Of a stretch of DNA of 64,000 nt, positions 7,003 through 15,652 are shown piece by piece; the stretch's first letter is position 1; each line of letters opens with the position of its first letter. The position numbers and the translations under genes are program-made. The DNA is from Saccharospirillum alexandrii. GTDB taxonomy: Bacteria; Pseudomonadota; Gammaproteobacteria; Pseudomonadales; Natronospirillaceae. Location of the stretch: positions 62,001-126,000 of the forward strand of contig NZ_RCIP01000003.1 in assembly GCF_004000275.1 (NCBI RefSeq), read 5' to 3'. The notes beneath the pieces were generated by a model. The model was not told the origin of the DNA. It saw only the letters and a list, made by a program, of their open reading frames with translations, and searched no databases.

Positions 7003-7800
7003 ATGTTAGAAATCACCAATCTGGTAAAACGATACGGGCGCAACGATCCGGTGCTCAAAGGCCTTAATCTGAGTGTCGATGGCAGCAGCGTTGTGTCGAT
7101 CGTCGGCGCATCCGGTGCGGGCAAGAGCACCATGCTGCGCTGCATCAACCGATTGGTCGAGCCGACCTCGGGCTCGATCAAGCTCAACGGCCATGAACTG
7201 GTCAATCTTCGCGGCAGCGAGCTACGCCACTCCCGCCGACGCATCGGCATGGTGTTTCAGGGGTTCAACCTGATCGACCGGCTGACGGTAATGGAAAACG
7301 TTCTGTCCGGGCGGCTCGGTTATGTGTCGTTTTTCCAGGCGCTGACACGCCGCTTTCCGCAAACCGATATTAATCGTGCCTTCAACCTGATGGAGCGTGT
7401 GGGCATCGCGCACTACGCCAACAAACGGGCCGACCAGCTCTCGGGTGGTGAACGCCAGCGAGTTGCTGTGGTGCGAGCACTGATGCAAGAACCGGAGATT
7501 CTGCTGGCCGATGAGCCAACCGCGTCACTCGACCCAAAGACCTCCCAGCAAATCATGAGACTGCTGCAAACCCTGGCCAGTGAAATGTCGCTGCCCGTGC
7601 TGATTAATATTCACAACGTTACTCAGGCCCGAATGTATACCGATCGCATTGTCGGCATGCGCCATGGCCAGATGATATTCGACGGCGCGCCCAAAGATTT
7701 TAATCAGGACGCACTGGACGCCATCTACGGCGGCATCGAATCGCCGGAAGAAGACAGTGGTGAACCGCAACACCAGACGGCTCAGGAGGCACTGGCATGA
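7003..7800 (+). CDS. phnC: Phosphonate-type ABC transporter ATP-binding protein PhnC
   Basis: The start at 7003 (MLEITNLVKRYG) follows GGAG; the longer upstream frame overlaps phnD and is not used. The 265-aa ATPase has Walker A GASGAGKST, the Q-loop MVFQGFNLIDRLTVMENVL, signature LSGGERQRVAVVRAL and Walker B LLADEPTASLD. The insert GRLGYVSFFQALTRRFP after the Q-loop is characteristic of PhnC. It energises PhnE1 and PhnE2 at the inner membrane. Its stop overlaps the phnE1 start by four bases, showing translational coupling. Confidence 0.93.
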   Translation: MLEITNLVKRYGRNDPVLKGLNLSVDGSSVVSIVGASGAGKSTMLRCINRLVEPTSGSIKLNGHELVNLRGSELRHSRRRIGMVFQGFNLIDRLTVMENVLSGRLGYVSFFQALTRRFPQTDINRAFNLMERVGIAHYANKRADQLSGGERQRVAVVRALMQEPEILLADEPTASLDPKTSQQIMRLLQTLASEMSLPVLINIHNVTQARMYTDRIVGMRHGQMIFDGAPKDFNQDALDAIYGGIESPEEDSGEPQHQTAQEALA

Positions 7801-8615
7801 CACCCGTCAGAACCGCTACCGATGCGTCGTCGGGCAGGGTCTGGAAGAAACCCCCCTTTATTGCTAACCCCTGGGTTCGGTATGGGCTGGTTGCCATCAC
7901 CCTGGTGTATCTATATTGGGCATTTTCAACACTGCCATTCAACTGGGAACGCATTGCCGAGGGCATGCCGCGTGCGCTGAGAATTTTTGGCGGCGCCTTC
8001 CCACCGAGTTTTGAACGGGCCGGATTGCTGTGGACCGGTTTCAAGGAAAGCTTCCAGATCGCATTCCTATCTACATTACTGGGGGTGTTTCTGTCGGTAC
8101 CAATCGCGGTCATGGCGGCGCGCAACGTCGCTCCGCTACCGGTGTATTTGCTTGGGCGTACCATCATTATCGTATCGCGCAGTTTTCATCCGGTCATCGT
8201 GGCCATCTTGTTTGTCGCAGCGGTCGGCTTTGGGCCGCTGGCGGGCATTCTTACGCTCACGCTCTACTCCATCGGTTTTGTCGCCAAATTACTGGCTGAA
8301 GAGATTGAAGAGATCGACTGGGGCCAGGTAGAAGCCATGCGTTCGGTCGGTGCCGGCTACCTGAAGATGCTGATTTACGGTGTGTTCCCGCAAATCATGC
8401 CGCGTCAGATTGGGTTGTCCATGTACCAGCTCGATAGCAATTTACGTGCTTCGGCCGTCGTCGGCATTGTCGGCGCCGGCGGTATCGGAGGCACGCTGAT
8501 GAACGCTTTCGGACGTTACGATTACGATTTCGCATTTGCCATTCTGCTGATGATCATCGGCATCATTCTGGTCAGTGAAGGCATCAGCGGATGGGTGAGG
8601 AAAAAAGTATGGTAG
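7797..8615 (+). CDS. phnE: Phosphonate-type ABC transporter permease PhnE (first copy)
   Basis: This 272-aa inner-membrane permease has a short cytoplasmic N-terminus and about six membrane segments. The EAA-type loop near 178-205 reads EEIEEIDWGQVEAMRSVGAG. The VGAGGIGGTLMNAF stretch near residue 224 is typical of PhnE. It pairs with the second permease encoded immediately downstream, so the pore is probably a heterodimer. It overlaps phnC by four bases and phnE2 by seven. Confidence 0.92.
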   Translation: MTPVRTATDASSGRVWKKPPFIANPWVRYGLVAITLVYLYWAFSTLPFNWERIAEGMPRALRIFGGAFPPSFERAGLLWTGFKESFQIAFLSTLLGVFLSVPIAVMAARNVAPLPVYLLGRTIIIVSRSFHPVIVAILFVAAVGFGPLAGILTLTLYSIGFVAKLLAEEIEEIDWGQVEAMRSVGAGYLKMLIYGVFPQIMPRQIGLSMYQLDSNLRASAVVGIVGAGGIGGTLMNAFGRYDYDFAFAILLMIIGIILVSEGISGWVRKKVW

Positions 8616-9418
8616 ACCACGCAGCAAAACTGTCCGATCACGTCTGGTCTCGCTACGACCGCAAAGAACAGTGGACCCGCTACGCCGTATACCTGGCTAC
8701 GCTGATCGCCATTGTCTGGGCGGTACGCGATATCGATATTTTCTGGCCCTGGGTCTGGGATGCCCCCAACCAGATTCAAAGCCTGGGCGCACGCATGTGG
8801 CCGCCCCGGTTCGATACCTGGAATGCCATATTCCACGCCATGCTGGAGACGGTGCACATTGCCACCCTGTCGACCATGCTGACCATTTTTATTGCTCTGC
8901 CGGTCTCCTACATCGCGGCACAGAACACAACGCCAAACAAGGCAACGCTGTGGCTGGGCCGGTTCATTCTGGTCTCCAGCCGCTCGGTGAACACCATCAT
9001 CTGGGCGCTACTGTTCGTGGCTATTTTCGGCCCGGGTGTGTTGGCCGGTATTCTTGCGGTGATGTTCCGCTCCGTTGGCTTTATCGGCAAGCTAATGGGC
9101 GAGGCCATCGAGGAGATCGACCGGCGCCCGGTGGAAGCCATGGAAGCCACTGGCGCCAGCAAAATGAAGGTCGTGCTATACGCCATTGTGCCCCAGGTAA
9201 TGCCGGCGTTCTTTGCCATCATCATTCTGCGCTGGGACATCAACATCCGTGAATCCACCGTGCTTGGTCTGGTCGGTGCCGGTGGCATCGGGGTGCTGCT
9301 GCAAGGGTCGATCGACCTCTTTGCCTGGCAGACTGTTGCAACCATTCTGCTGGCCATTGTCGCATTGGTTATTCTGGGTGAAGCGGTAACCAGCGCACTG
9401 CGCAAAAAGGTCATTTAA
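8609..9418 (+). CDS. phnE: Phosphonate-type ABC transporter permease PhnE (second copy)
   Basis: ATG at 8609 is chosen because GAGG lies eight bases upstream; a GTG-type start 18 bases earlier is less well placed. The 269-aa protein has six hydrophobic segments, the coupling loop EAIEEIDRRPVEAMEATGAS and the motif LGLVGAGGIGVLLQGSIDLF. It is homologous to but clearly diverged from the first permease (many substitutions outside the loop), so it is an old duplication. The gene overlaps the upstream permease by seven bases. A hairpin follows the stop. Confidence 0.92.
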   Translation: MVDHAAKLSDHVWSRYDRKEQWTRYAVYLATLIAIVWAVRDIDIFWPWVWDAPNQIQSLGARMWPPRFDTWNAIFHAMLETVHIATLSTMLTIFIALPVSYIAAQNTTPNKATLWLGRFILVSSRSVNTIIWALLFVAIFGPGVLAGILAVMFRSVGFIGKLMGEAIEEIDRRPVEAMEATGASKMKVVLYAIVPQVMPAFFAIIILRWDINIRESTVLGLVGAGGIGVLLQGSIDLFAWQTVATILLAIVALVILGEAVTSALRKKVI

Positions 9419-9426
9419 CGCCCGCT

Positions 9427-9457
9427 GCGGGTGCCCGGCAATAGCCACGGCACCCGC
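9427..9457 (+). terminator. Hairpin after phnE2
   Basis: GCGGGTGCC (9427-9435) pairs with GGCACCCGC (9449-9457) around 13 bases. No T-run follows, so it may slow rather than end transcription into the regulator gene. Confidence 0.4.
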
Positions 9458-9592
9458 GGTCAGTCGAATCTCGACGGCAATTCCGCTAGTATGGATGGTA
9501 GCAAAGCTGATGTTCTGTTCACCGGGTTGGACCATGCCGAGGCGCGCCTCGTACAATATCAACAAGGGTTTACTGATAGTGGCTTTATTCTA

Positions 9593-10399
9593 ATGGGTGC
9601 CAAAGAACGGCAGTACAGTATTCTCGAATGGGTGCGCGAACAAGAGCATGTCGAGGTTGAAGACATTGCCCGGCGCTTCGGTGTCACCACCCAAACCATT
9701 CGCCGGGATATCAACAGACTCTGTGAACAGGGCTTGTTACGCCGCCGTTACGGCGGTGTCAGTTTGCCAACCAGTGCGTCAAAAAGCCCGCTGGGCGACC
9801 CCAAAGTCCGCAACCTGCTGGCCAAACAGCAGATGGCCAGGCGGGTGGCGGCTGACATCCCTGAAAACGCCACTGTCAGTCTGGGCGTGGGCAGCAGCAT
9901 AGAGCTGGTCGCTCAAGCGCTGCTTCACCATCAGTCACTGCGCATTTTGACCAACAACCTCAGCGTCGCGTCCGCGTTATCAGGAAACCCCGGCATTGAA
10001 GTCATCGTCTCTGGCGGGCAATACCGACACAACGATCACGATGTGGTCGGCCCGGAAGTCACCAACTTTTTCAGCTCCTTCATTACCGACTACGGCATCA
10101 TCAGCACCGGCAGCATGGATCTGCAACACGGCCTGATGGACTACGACATTCGCGAAGCCGAAGTGAGCCGCGCCATCATTTCCAATACCCGCGCCCGGCT
10201 GCTTGTGGCTGATCACAGTAAATGGACACTCAACTCGCACTGCAAGGTTGCCTCGTTCAAGTATGTGGATCGCTTTTACACCGACGTGATACCCGCCAAT
10301 AAACGTGCGGAGTTACCCGATTCGGTAAACATCGTCGAATGTGGCGAAGCTGAGTCGGAGTTGGATAAACAGAACCCGCTGTCTGTCAGTAACCTCTAA
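9593..10399 (+). CDS. DeoR/GlpR-family transcriptional regulator
   Basis: From ATG at 9593 the 268-aa protein reads MGAKERQYSILEWVREQEHV, the usual start of a DeoR-family winged helix. VEDIARRFGVTTQTIRRDIN is the recognition helix region and the GGV loop follows. The C-terminal DeoRC sugar-phosphate-sensing domain is present (VSLGVGSSIELVAQAL, LTNNLSVASAL, VSGGQYRHNDHDVVG, then VADHSKW). The gene follows phnE2 by 174 bp in the same direction. DeoR proteins usually sense phosphorylated sugars, so its place here suggests the importer takes up an organophosphate or a phosphonate linked to sugar-phosphate metabolism. It probably binds the palindromes upstream of phnD. An upstream in-frame extension of 54 codons lacks a good ribosome site. 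Confidence 0.85.
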   Translation: MGAKERQYSILEWVREQEHVEVEDIARRFGVTTQTIRRDINRLCEQGLLRRRYGGVSLPTSASKSPLGDPKVRNLLAKQQMARRVAADIPENATVSLGVGSSIELVAQALLHHQSLRILTNNLSVASALSGNPGIEVIVSGGQYRHNDHDVVGPEVTNFFSSFITDYGIISTGSMDLQHGLMDYDIREAEVSRAIISNTRARLLVADHSKWTLNSHCKVASFKYVDRFYTDVIPANKRAELPDSVNIVECGEAESELDKQNPLSVSNL

Positions 10400-10509
10400 C
10401 CCTACCGACGATAGAGATGAGCCGGGCCGGTTCAGAGACAACTGCCTCAGGTTTCGCTAGGCTTGTATAACCGTTTAGCAACCTTCTTCATGCAAACAGG
10501 GCATCCAAT

Positions 10510-12558
10510 GTGTCTCAACCGTCCGATCTGGCTGACAAACTGAACCGAAACCGGCGACGATTCCTGGTCGGGCGCCATCCGGAAAAAGCGGCCATAGAAG
10601 CCTTTGTTACGGCATCCCCGGATCAACCCGGACTGGTCATACACCTGTGTGCTCCTGGCGGGGTCGGCAAAACAACCCTGCTAAAAGACTGTCTTCAGGA
10701 TACCCGTTACGAACACCCCATCTTGTGGTTCGATGCCCGTAACCTACCACCCAACCCCAACTTGTTTACCGCTGCCATTCAGTCTTTGCGTGACGAAAAA
10801 GGCGTTGGAGAAAAAGAGCCGCACCTACTGATCATTGACACCTTTGAATGTCTGGCACCCCTGGAAGGCTGGCTAAGGGACGTATTCATACCCGCGCACA
10901 CTCTGGGCTTCAAACTGATCCTGGCCGGTCGGAATCCGCCCGCCCTGGAGTGGCGAACCGACCCGGTCTGGATCGATGAACATCGCCAGATAACCCTATC
11001 ACCGTTTACCGACACCGAAGTGGATGACTACTTAACACTGCGCGGCATAGAAGCCTCAGGCTTTGAGCGCGCCCGACAGTTTGCCCGGGGGAATCCGCTG
11101 GCGCTGGCACTCTATACCGATTCGATCGGCAAGCAGGAGGGGCTCTCTAGCAGCCTCGCTCGCAGTTGGCATCAGAGACTGGTCGACAGCCTCGACAGCA
11201 CGCATCAGCGAGCGGCACTTGAAGCCTGCTGTACGGTCCGCCAGATGGATGAACCCATGCTGGCCAGCATGCTCAAACTGCACCCACACGAAGCGGCCGA
11301 CCTATACGACTGGCTGGCTTCGCAGTCGTACATTGAAACCGGAAGTAACGGCCTGTTCCCGCACGATCTGCTGCGCCAGGCGTTCACCGACGAGCTCAGG
11401 CAGCGCCAGCCTAACCGGCTGATTGAGCTGGGAGACCGGGCTTTTACCTACATCCATGATCGGCTTGAACACGCGGTCGAAGACCGACTCGGGCTCATTC
11501 AGGACGCCTTCTTTTTGCTGCGGGACATGGATATTCAGCAAACCATGAGCGAGCCGGATCGCAGTGATGTTTACGTCGACAGCCTTCGCCCGGCGGACTG
11601 GCCGTCCATCGATGACATGGTGCGACGCTTCGAAAATGACCATGCCGTTGACCTGGTTCATCAGTTTCACGCCTGTCAGCCCGAGTCGCTGACGGTTGTC
11701 AGGGACAGCGCCGGTAAAGCCATCGGTTTCTTTCAGATTCTTCGGGTCGACCGGTTACCCGCACACGTGCTGGAGGCAGACTCCGTATGTGCAGACTTTC
11801 TGTGCCTGGCCAGGCAGTCGCTGAAGCACTCGGGAACCGTTGTTTTGCATCGGTTCTGGCTGCACAGCGATCAGGACATGGCGGCGTCTTCGGTCTACAC
11901 ACAGGCTTTTTCGCACGCCGCTTTTCTATCGGTCAGTGTCACGCCAGCGGTGATGGGCAGTGTTCAGGGAGACACCCCCGAATGGCGGCGAGCGATGGCT
12001 CGTTTTGGTCACTCAGATGCCGAAATCACCATGCCCCGGCGACGCGGAACGCCAGCCATGGTCTTATACCAGGACTGGAGCGCCGACAACCGGGCTGGCA
12101 TCAACTGGCTACGAAACGCCTATCGACAGGCGTTTGGTCTGGCAGAACCGCTCAACAGCGTGTCAGTGGCAACAGCACCTCTGCCTGACAAAAAGGCCTT
12201 CCAGAACGCCCTGCGTCAGGCATTTCGCAGCGCTACCCGACTCGACCGACTGCAATCCAACGCCCTGCTCGACAGCAAAGTGGTGCTCCAACACGGCCCG
12301 AACCAGGACCGGGTCACTCGCGCACAAAGCCTTCAGCGCCAGCTTGAAACAACCTGCGAACGACTTGAATCGCAAGTCACAACCCGTGACCATGCCCGAG
12401 TGTTGCAAGCCACCTATTTACGGCCGGCTCCCAACCAGCAAGCCGCCGCTGATCGGCTGGCCTTATCCTATGCCACTTACCGCCGCCGCCTCACGGAAGC
12501 CCTGAAGTTGGTAGAATCAGAATGGTGGGCTGACGAGCTGACATTGCGCGAAATGTGA
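10510..12558 (+). CDS. STAND-like P-loop ATPase with C-terminal helix-turn-helix, possible acetyltransferase-like middle
   Basis: The start is GTG at 10510; the ATG two bases earlier is out of frame. The 682-aa protein opens with an NB-ARC-like ATPase: Walker A PGGVGKTT (49-56), Walker B LLIIDTFE (106-113), sensor LAGRNPP (138-144), and the RGNPLAL motif (193-199) equal to the GxP motif of STAND ATPases. Residues 210-345 are helical. Residues 355-520 begin LRPADWPSIDDMVRRFEND and include AGKAIGFFQILRVD, which looks like the start and central strands of a GNAT fold, though no clear CoA loop is seen. The C-terminus (630-670) has TYLRPAPNQQAAADRLALSY, a helix-turn-helix. It resembles large signal-dependent regulators of the MalT sort in architecture. 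Ligand and target are unknown. Confidence 0.7.
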   Translation: MSQPSDLADKLNRNRRRFLVGRHPEKAAIEAFVTASPDQPGLVIHLCAPGGVGKTTLLKDCLQDTRYEHPILWFDARNLPPNPNLFTAAIQSLRDEKGVGEKEPHLLIIDTFECLAPLEGWLRDVFIPAHTLGFKLILAGRNPPALEWRTDPVWIDEHRQITLSPFTDTEVDDYLTLRGIEASGFERARQFARGNPLALALYTDSIGKQEGLSSSLARSWHQRLVDSLDSTHQRAALEACCTVRQMDEPMLASMLKLHPHEAADLYDWLASQSYIETGSNGLFPHDLLRQAFTDELRQRQPNRLIELGDRAFTYIHDRLEHAVEDRLGLIQDAFFLLRDMDIQQTMSEPDRSDVYVDSLRPADWPSIDDMVRRFENDHAVDLVHQFHACQPESLTVVRDSAGKAIGFFQILRVDRLPAHVLEADSVCADFLCLARQSLKHSGTVVLHRFWLHSDQDMAASSVYTQAFSHAAFLSVSVTPAVMGSVQGDTPEWRRAMARFGHSDAEITMPRRRGTPAMVLYQDWSADNRAGINWLRNAYRQAFGLAEPLNSVSVATAPLPDKKAFQNALRQAFRSATRLDRLQSNALLDSKVVLQHGPNQDRVTRAQSLQRQLETTCERLESQVTTRDHARVLQATYLRPAPNQQAAADRLALSYATYRRRLTEALKLVESEWWADELTLREM

Positions 12559-12631
12559 GCAAAAAATGGAGCAGATTGTGAGCCATGACCCTCGTACAGT
12601 GAATGGACATTCGCTGAAGGATTAGACGGTC

Positions 12632-14587
12632 ATGGAAACCAAACTCGCAACGCCACACCCTCACCTGCGTCGGGTACTGCTCAGTCTGATCATAACCCCT
12701 GCTCTGCTGCTGACGGGTTGCGGCAGCAGCGCCAGTGACGAGGCTGACGATACCGAAGACACCAGCGACAATGGCTCGGGGCCCATTGAAGGCCTGGTCG
12801 CGCCAACCGTGTCGGTGGACTATGACAACTGGCAATTGCGATTCAGTTGGCCGGAGATGACGGGCGCCGATGTCTATCGCATCTATGAAGACCCGGACAG
12901 CATGAGTGGCTACTCCCAGCTCGGGTCGGACCTGACCAGCAACGACTACGTGTACAACATCAACCTCAGCGAACGCACCAACGCCCGCTTTATTATCGAG
13001 GCGTGTGACGCGGAACAATGCATCGATTCCGAACCAGTGACGTTGGATGCCGTGGCATCAGGCATCACACCCATCGTCGTCAGTGGCGATGCTGCGCCAG
13101 GCATGGGCAGCGCTGTGTTCAGCAGCAACATAGGAACCGCACTCGACTTCGACGTCAATGGCCCGGGCACCATTGCCATACATGGGGTGACCGACCAGAC
13201 CGACAGCGGCGGCAGTGCCCGTGATGGCATCTTTAAATATGAATCCGAAACCGGATTGACGCTCGTCCAGGCCGACGATGACAACCTGCCTTCAAGCGAT
13301 GCCAGCTACAACGGGTTCTACGATGTCTGGATCGCCAATAACGGCAGCATTCTCTTTGCCGGGTTGCTGAATCTCGACAACACATTGACCGACGATGTTG
13401 ACGGGCTCAACAACGAAGTCCTGTTACGCAATACGTCCGGCACCACAGAGCTACTGGCCCGTGAAGGCGAGCCTGGCAGGGGCGGCACGGCCTTCCCGAC
13501 GCTAGACGCCGGCGCAAGCGTTTACTTCTCGGAAAACATCACCGCGAACCGGGTTTTTACCAACCTCAGTATCGATGCGTCTGGAGGCATTACCTTCCAG
13601 CTGGGGTCCAACACCGATGCCTTTCGAGTCGACGACGACTCTGACTTTACCGACCCGACCATCTGGACCATCACAGGCGATAACACCAAACGCCAATCGC
13701 TGAGTGCCAACCAGACAGAACTCCCGGGCAGTCTCGATATCGGTGTGTTCAGTGCGTTCAAACAATACAGCCAGAATGCATCCGGCCAGCTTGCCTACGG
13801 TCTGGCAATTAACGGGGTAGCCACCAGTACCAATTCCGGGGTGTATGTCCGGGATACAGACGGCTCACATACCGAGGTGGCCCGGGAAGCCGGTGGATCA
13901 GCCAGCGACTACATTGATCGATTGCAAACAGCCACCGTACAGATCACAGACAACGGCGAAGTATTCTACTTCACCCAAAGAGACGTCGCAGGTGTGGGCA
14001 ACAGAGGCCTTTACACAAACGCAACCGGCACGTCCAATACCCGGATCGCCCGCATTGGCCTGCCGTTCTTGCTGGAAGACGGAACCACACAGGAAATTAC
14101 AGGTTTCATCGGCGGAGGCAGCTCATTTTCTGCTGCCGACGACACAGCGGCATTTCTCGTGAATGCGGGTTCGGCAGACACAGAAGACGCCCTGATTGTC
14201 TGGCAAGATGGCACTGCGAAGCGTCGGTTCCAGGAAGGCGATGCGGTTCGCGGGCTGCTGGACAGTTCAACCGTTGATCTCGATCTGGTATCCGTCCCCG
14301 GAACCGGGCCGAGGATCGAAGTCAACAACAGCGGCTGGATTGGATTCCAGGGGCTCACGGCCTTTGGCACTGAAGCGTTGTTTGTTTCCAGCCCCAATGA
14401 GTACACTCGATTGATTGTGCGGGAAGGCCAGTCGTTCTCAGTGGGTGACACTGACTATGGCACCGTCACGGAGGTCCTCGACTTCCAAATTGATCAAGCC
14501 GCCAACATGATTGTAGGCTTGCGTTTCGTCGGCGGTACCAACGGCATTTTCAGTGTCACCCTGTGCGGTTCTGACGAACCTTGCTGA
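12632..14587 (+). CDS. Large lipoprotein with fibronectin-like domain and propeller-like repeats
   Basis: The 651-aa precursor carries a lipobox LTGC (Cys30), followed by a Ser/Asp/Glu-rich linker (about 33-50). Residues 55-140 look like a fibronectin III-type domain (WQLRFSWPEMTGADVYRIYE). From 150 on, four or five units repeat a pattern of GD-AP-G-G-F, then G-I-F/V-Y, then a T-L-V/A-R/E strand. Examples are DGIFKYESETGLTLVQADD, SGVYVRDTDGSHTEVAREAG and RGLYTNATGTSNTRIARIG. Such repeats are found in secreted bacterial beta-propeller-like proteins without known function. Few cysteines are present, paired near 137-142 and at the very C-terminus. It is probably displayed on the outer membrane. 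It lies 73 bp after the STAND gene. Confidence 0.7.
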   Translation: METKLATPHPHLRRVLLSLIITPALLLTGCGSSASDEADDTEDTSDNGSGPIEGLVAPTVSVDYDNWQLRFSWPEMTGADVYRIYEDPDSMSGYSQLGSDLTSNDYVYNINLSERTNARFIIEACDAEQCIDSEPVTLDAVASGITPIVVSGDAAPGMGSAVFSSNIGTALDFDVNGPGTIAIHGVTDQTDSGGSARDGIFKYESETGLTLVQADDDNLPSSDASYNGFYDVWIANNGSILFAGLLNLDNTLTDDVDGLNNEVLLRNTSGTTELLAREGEPGRGGTAFPTLDAGASVYFSENITANRVFTNLSIDASGGITFQLGSNTDAFRVDDDSDFTDPTIWTITGDNTKRQSLSANQTELPGSLDIGVFSAFKQYSQNASGQLAYGLAINGVATSTNSGVYVRDTDGSHTEVAREAGGSASDYIDRLQTATVQITDNGEVFYFTQRDVAGVGNRGLYTNATGTSNTRIARIGLPFLLEDGTTQEITGFIGGGSSFSAADDTAAFLVNAGSADTEDALIVWQDGTAKRRFQEGDAVRGLLDSSTVDLDLVSVPGTGPRIEVNNSGWIGFQGLTAFGTEALFVSSPNEYTRLIVREGQSFSVGDTDYGTVTEVLDFQIDQAANMIVGLRFVGGTNGIFSVTLCGSDEPC

Positions 14588-14612
14588 CGTTGTGCCGGCA
14601 GGGCCAGGGTGG

Positions 14613-14646
14613 CCCGCCTTTCAGGAAGTCCGTCCTGACAGGCGGG
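14613..14646 (+). terminator. Convergent-gene hairpin terminator
   Basis: CCCGCCT (14613-14619) pairs with AGGCGGG (14640-14646). After one mismatch TCAGGA pairs with TCCTGA around a six-base loop. It ends the lipoprotein transcript. It also covers the stop codon of the convergent transporter gene. The T-run is short, so termination is likely but not proven. Confidence 0.5.
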
Positions 14647-15505
14647 TTAACATCCCGGCCCGCCATTGACTGACCACCAGGCCGGACAGTATCAGCATAC
14701 CGGCAATCAACTTGGTACCGTTCATCGATTCGCCGTAAAACAGATAGCTCCCCAGTAAACCAAAGATGGGCACCAGCAGCGTTAAGGGTGCCACGGTCGA
14801 CAAGGGGTATTTAACGATCAGGCGGTTCCACAGCCAATACCCCAGCAAAGTCGTGGGGTACGCCTGAAACAGGACAGAAAACCAGACGTCCCGGTTCATC
14901 TGTGCCGGCAACATCAGAAAGACGTCTGAACCTTGAGCAAGCCAGGCCACTCCTACCAGCGGCACAGGGGCAAACAACATTCCCCAGACACTGAACGCAA
15001 AGACCTCAGTGGTCCCTGCTTTTTTGACGATAATGCCGGTCAGACTCCAGCTAATGGCCGCAACCAATACGAACAACGTACCCACCAAACTGACCGAACC
15101 ATCCTGCAACGTCAGGCTGACAGCAAGCCCCAGCAGGGCCAGCCCGGCGCCCAGCAATTTAGGGCGTGTCAATCTCTCCTTCAACCAGAGCCAGCCCAAC
15201 AACAGACTTGAGACCACACTCAACTGCATCAGCAAGCCTGCCATTCCGGCCGATATCCCGACGGTGATTGACCAGGTCATCATGCCCCAAACGCCGGTGC
15301 CAAACGTCAGCCCGTAAGCGAAGAAATAGCGAACGGGAACCGCCGGTCGGGTAACGAAAAATACCGCTGGAATAGCCGCCAATGTGAAGCGCAATGCGAC
15401 CAGTATGGTCGGGTCTATCTGATCGGCCCCCAACTTAATCACCGAAAAGTTGAACCCCCACAGACACATCACAGCGATGCCCAACAGCAAATCATTCATA
15501 CGCAT
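14621..15505 (-). CDS. EamA/DMT-family transporter
   Basis: ATG at 15505 follows GGAG by eight bases; the frame extends 27 codons further but without a ribosome site. The 294-aa product has ten hydrophobic segments in two EamA repeats, with CLWGFNFSVIKLGADQIDPT opening repeat 1 and ISWSLTGIIVKKAG opening repeat 2. The family exports or imports amino acids, cofactors and other metabolites across the inner membrane. It is divergently transcribed from a MocR-type PLP-binding regulator. That pairing suggests the substrate is an amine, an amino acid or a B6 compound whose level the regulator senses. Confidence 0.9.
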   Translation of the reverse strand: MRMNDLLLGIAVMCLWGFNFSVIKLGADQIDPTILVALRFTLAAIPAVFFVTRPAVPVRYFFAYGLTFGTGVWGMMTWSITVGISAGMAGLLMQLSVVSSLLLGWLWLKERLTRPKLLGAGLALLGLAVSLTLQDGSVSLVGTLFVLVAAISWSLTGIIVKKAGTTEVFAFSVWGMLFAPVPLVGVAWLAQGSDVFLMLPAQMNRDVWFSVLFQAYPTTLLGYWLWNRLIVKYPLSTVAPLTLLVPIFGLLGSYLFYGESMNGTKLIAGMLILSGLVVSQWRAGMLTRLSGRTS

Positions 15506-15652
15506 GGTCGTTTCTCCGGCCTCATCAACATCAGAGTGCCATGGTAACCAGCGCTCAAAAGAGTAAACAGATTCAATTCTTAACAATAAAAAGAGTACAA
15601 TTTACGAACGCTCGCCCCTCAATAGCACGCCGCTCCGGTAAGAGGCCCTGAC

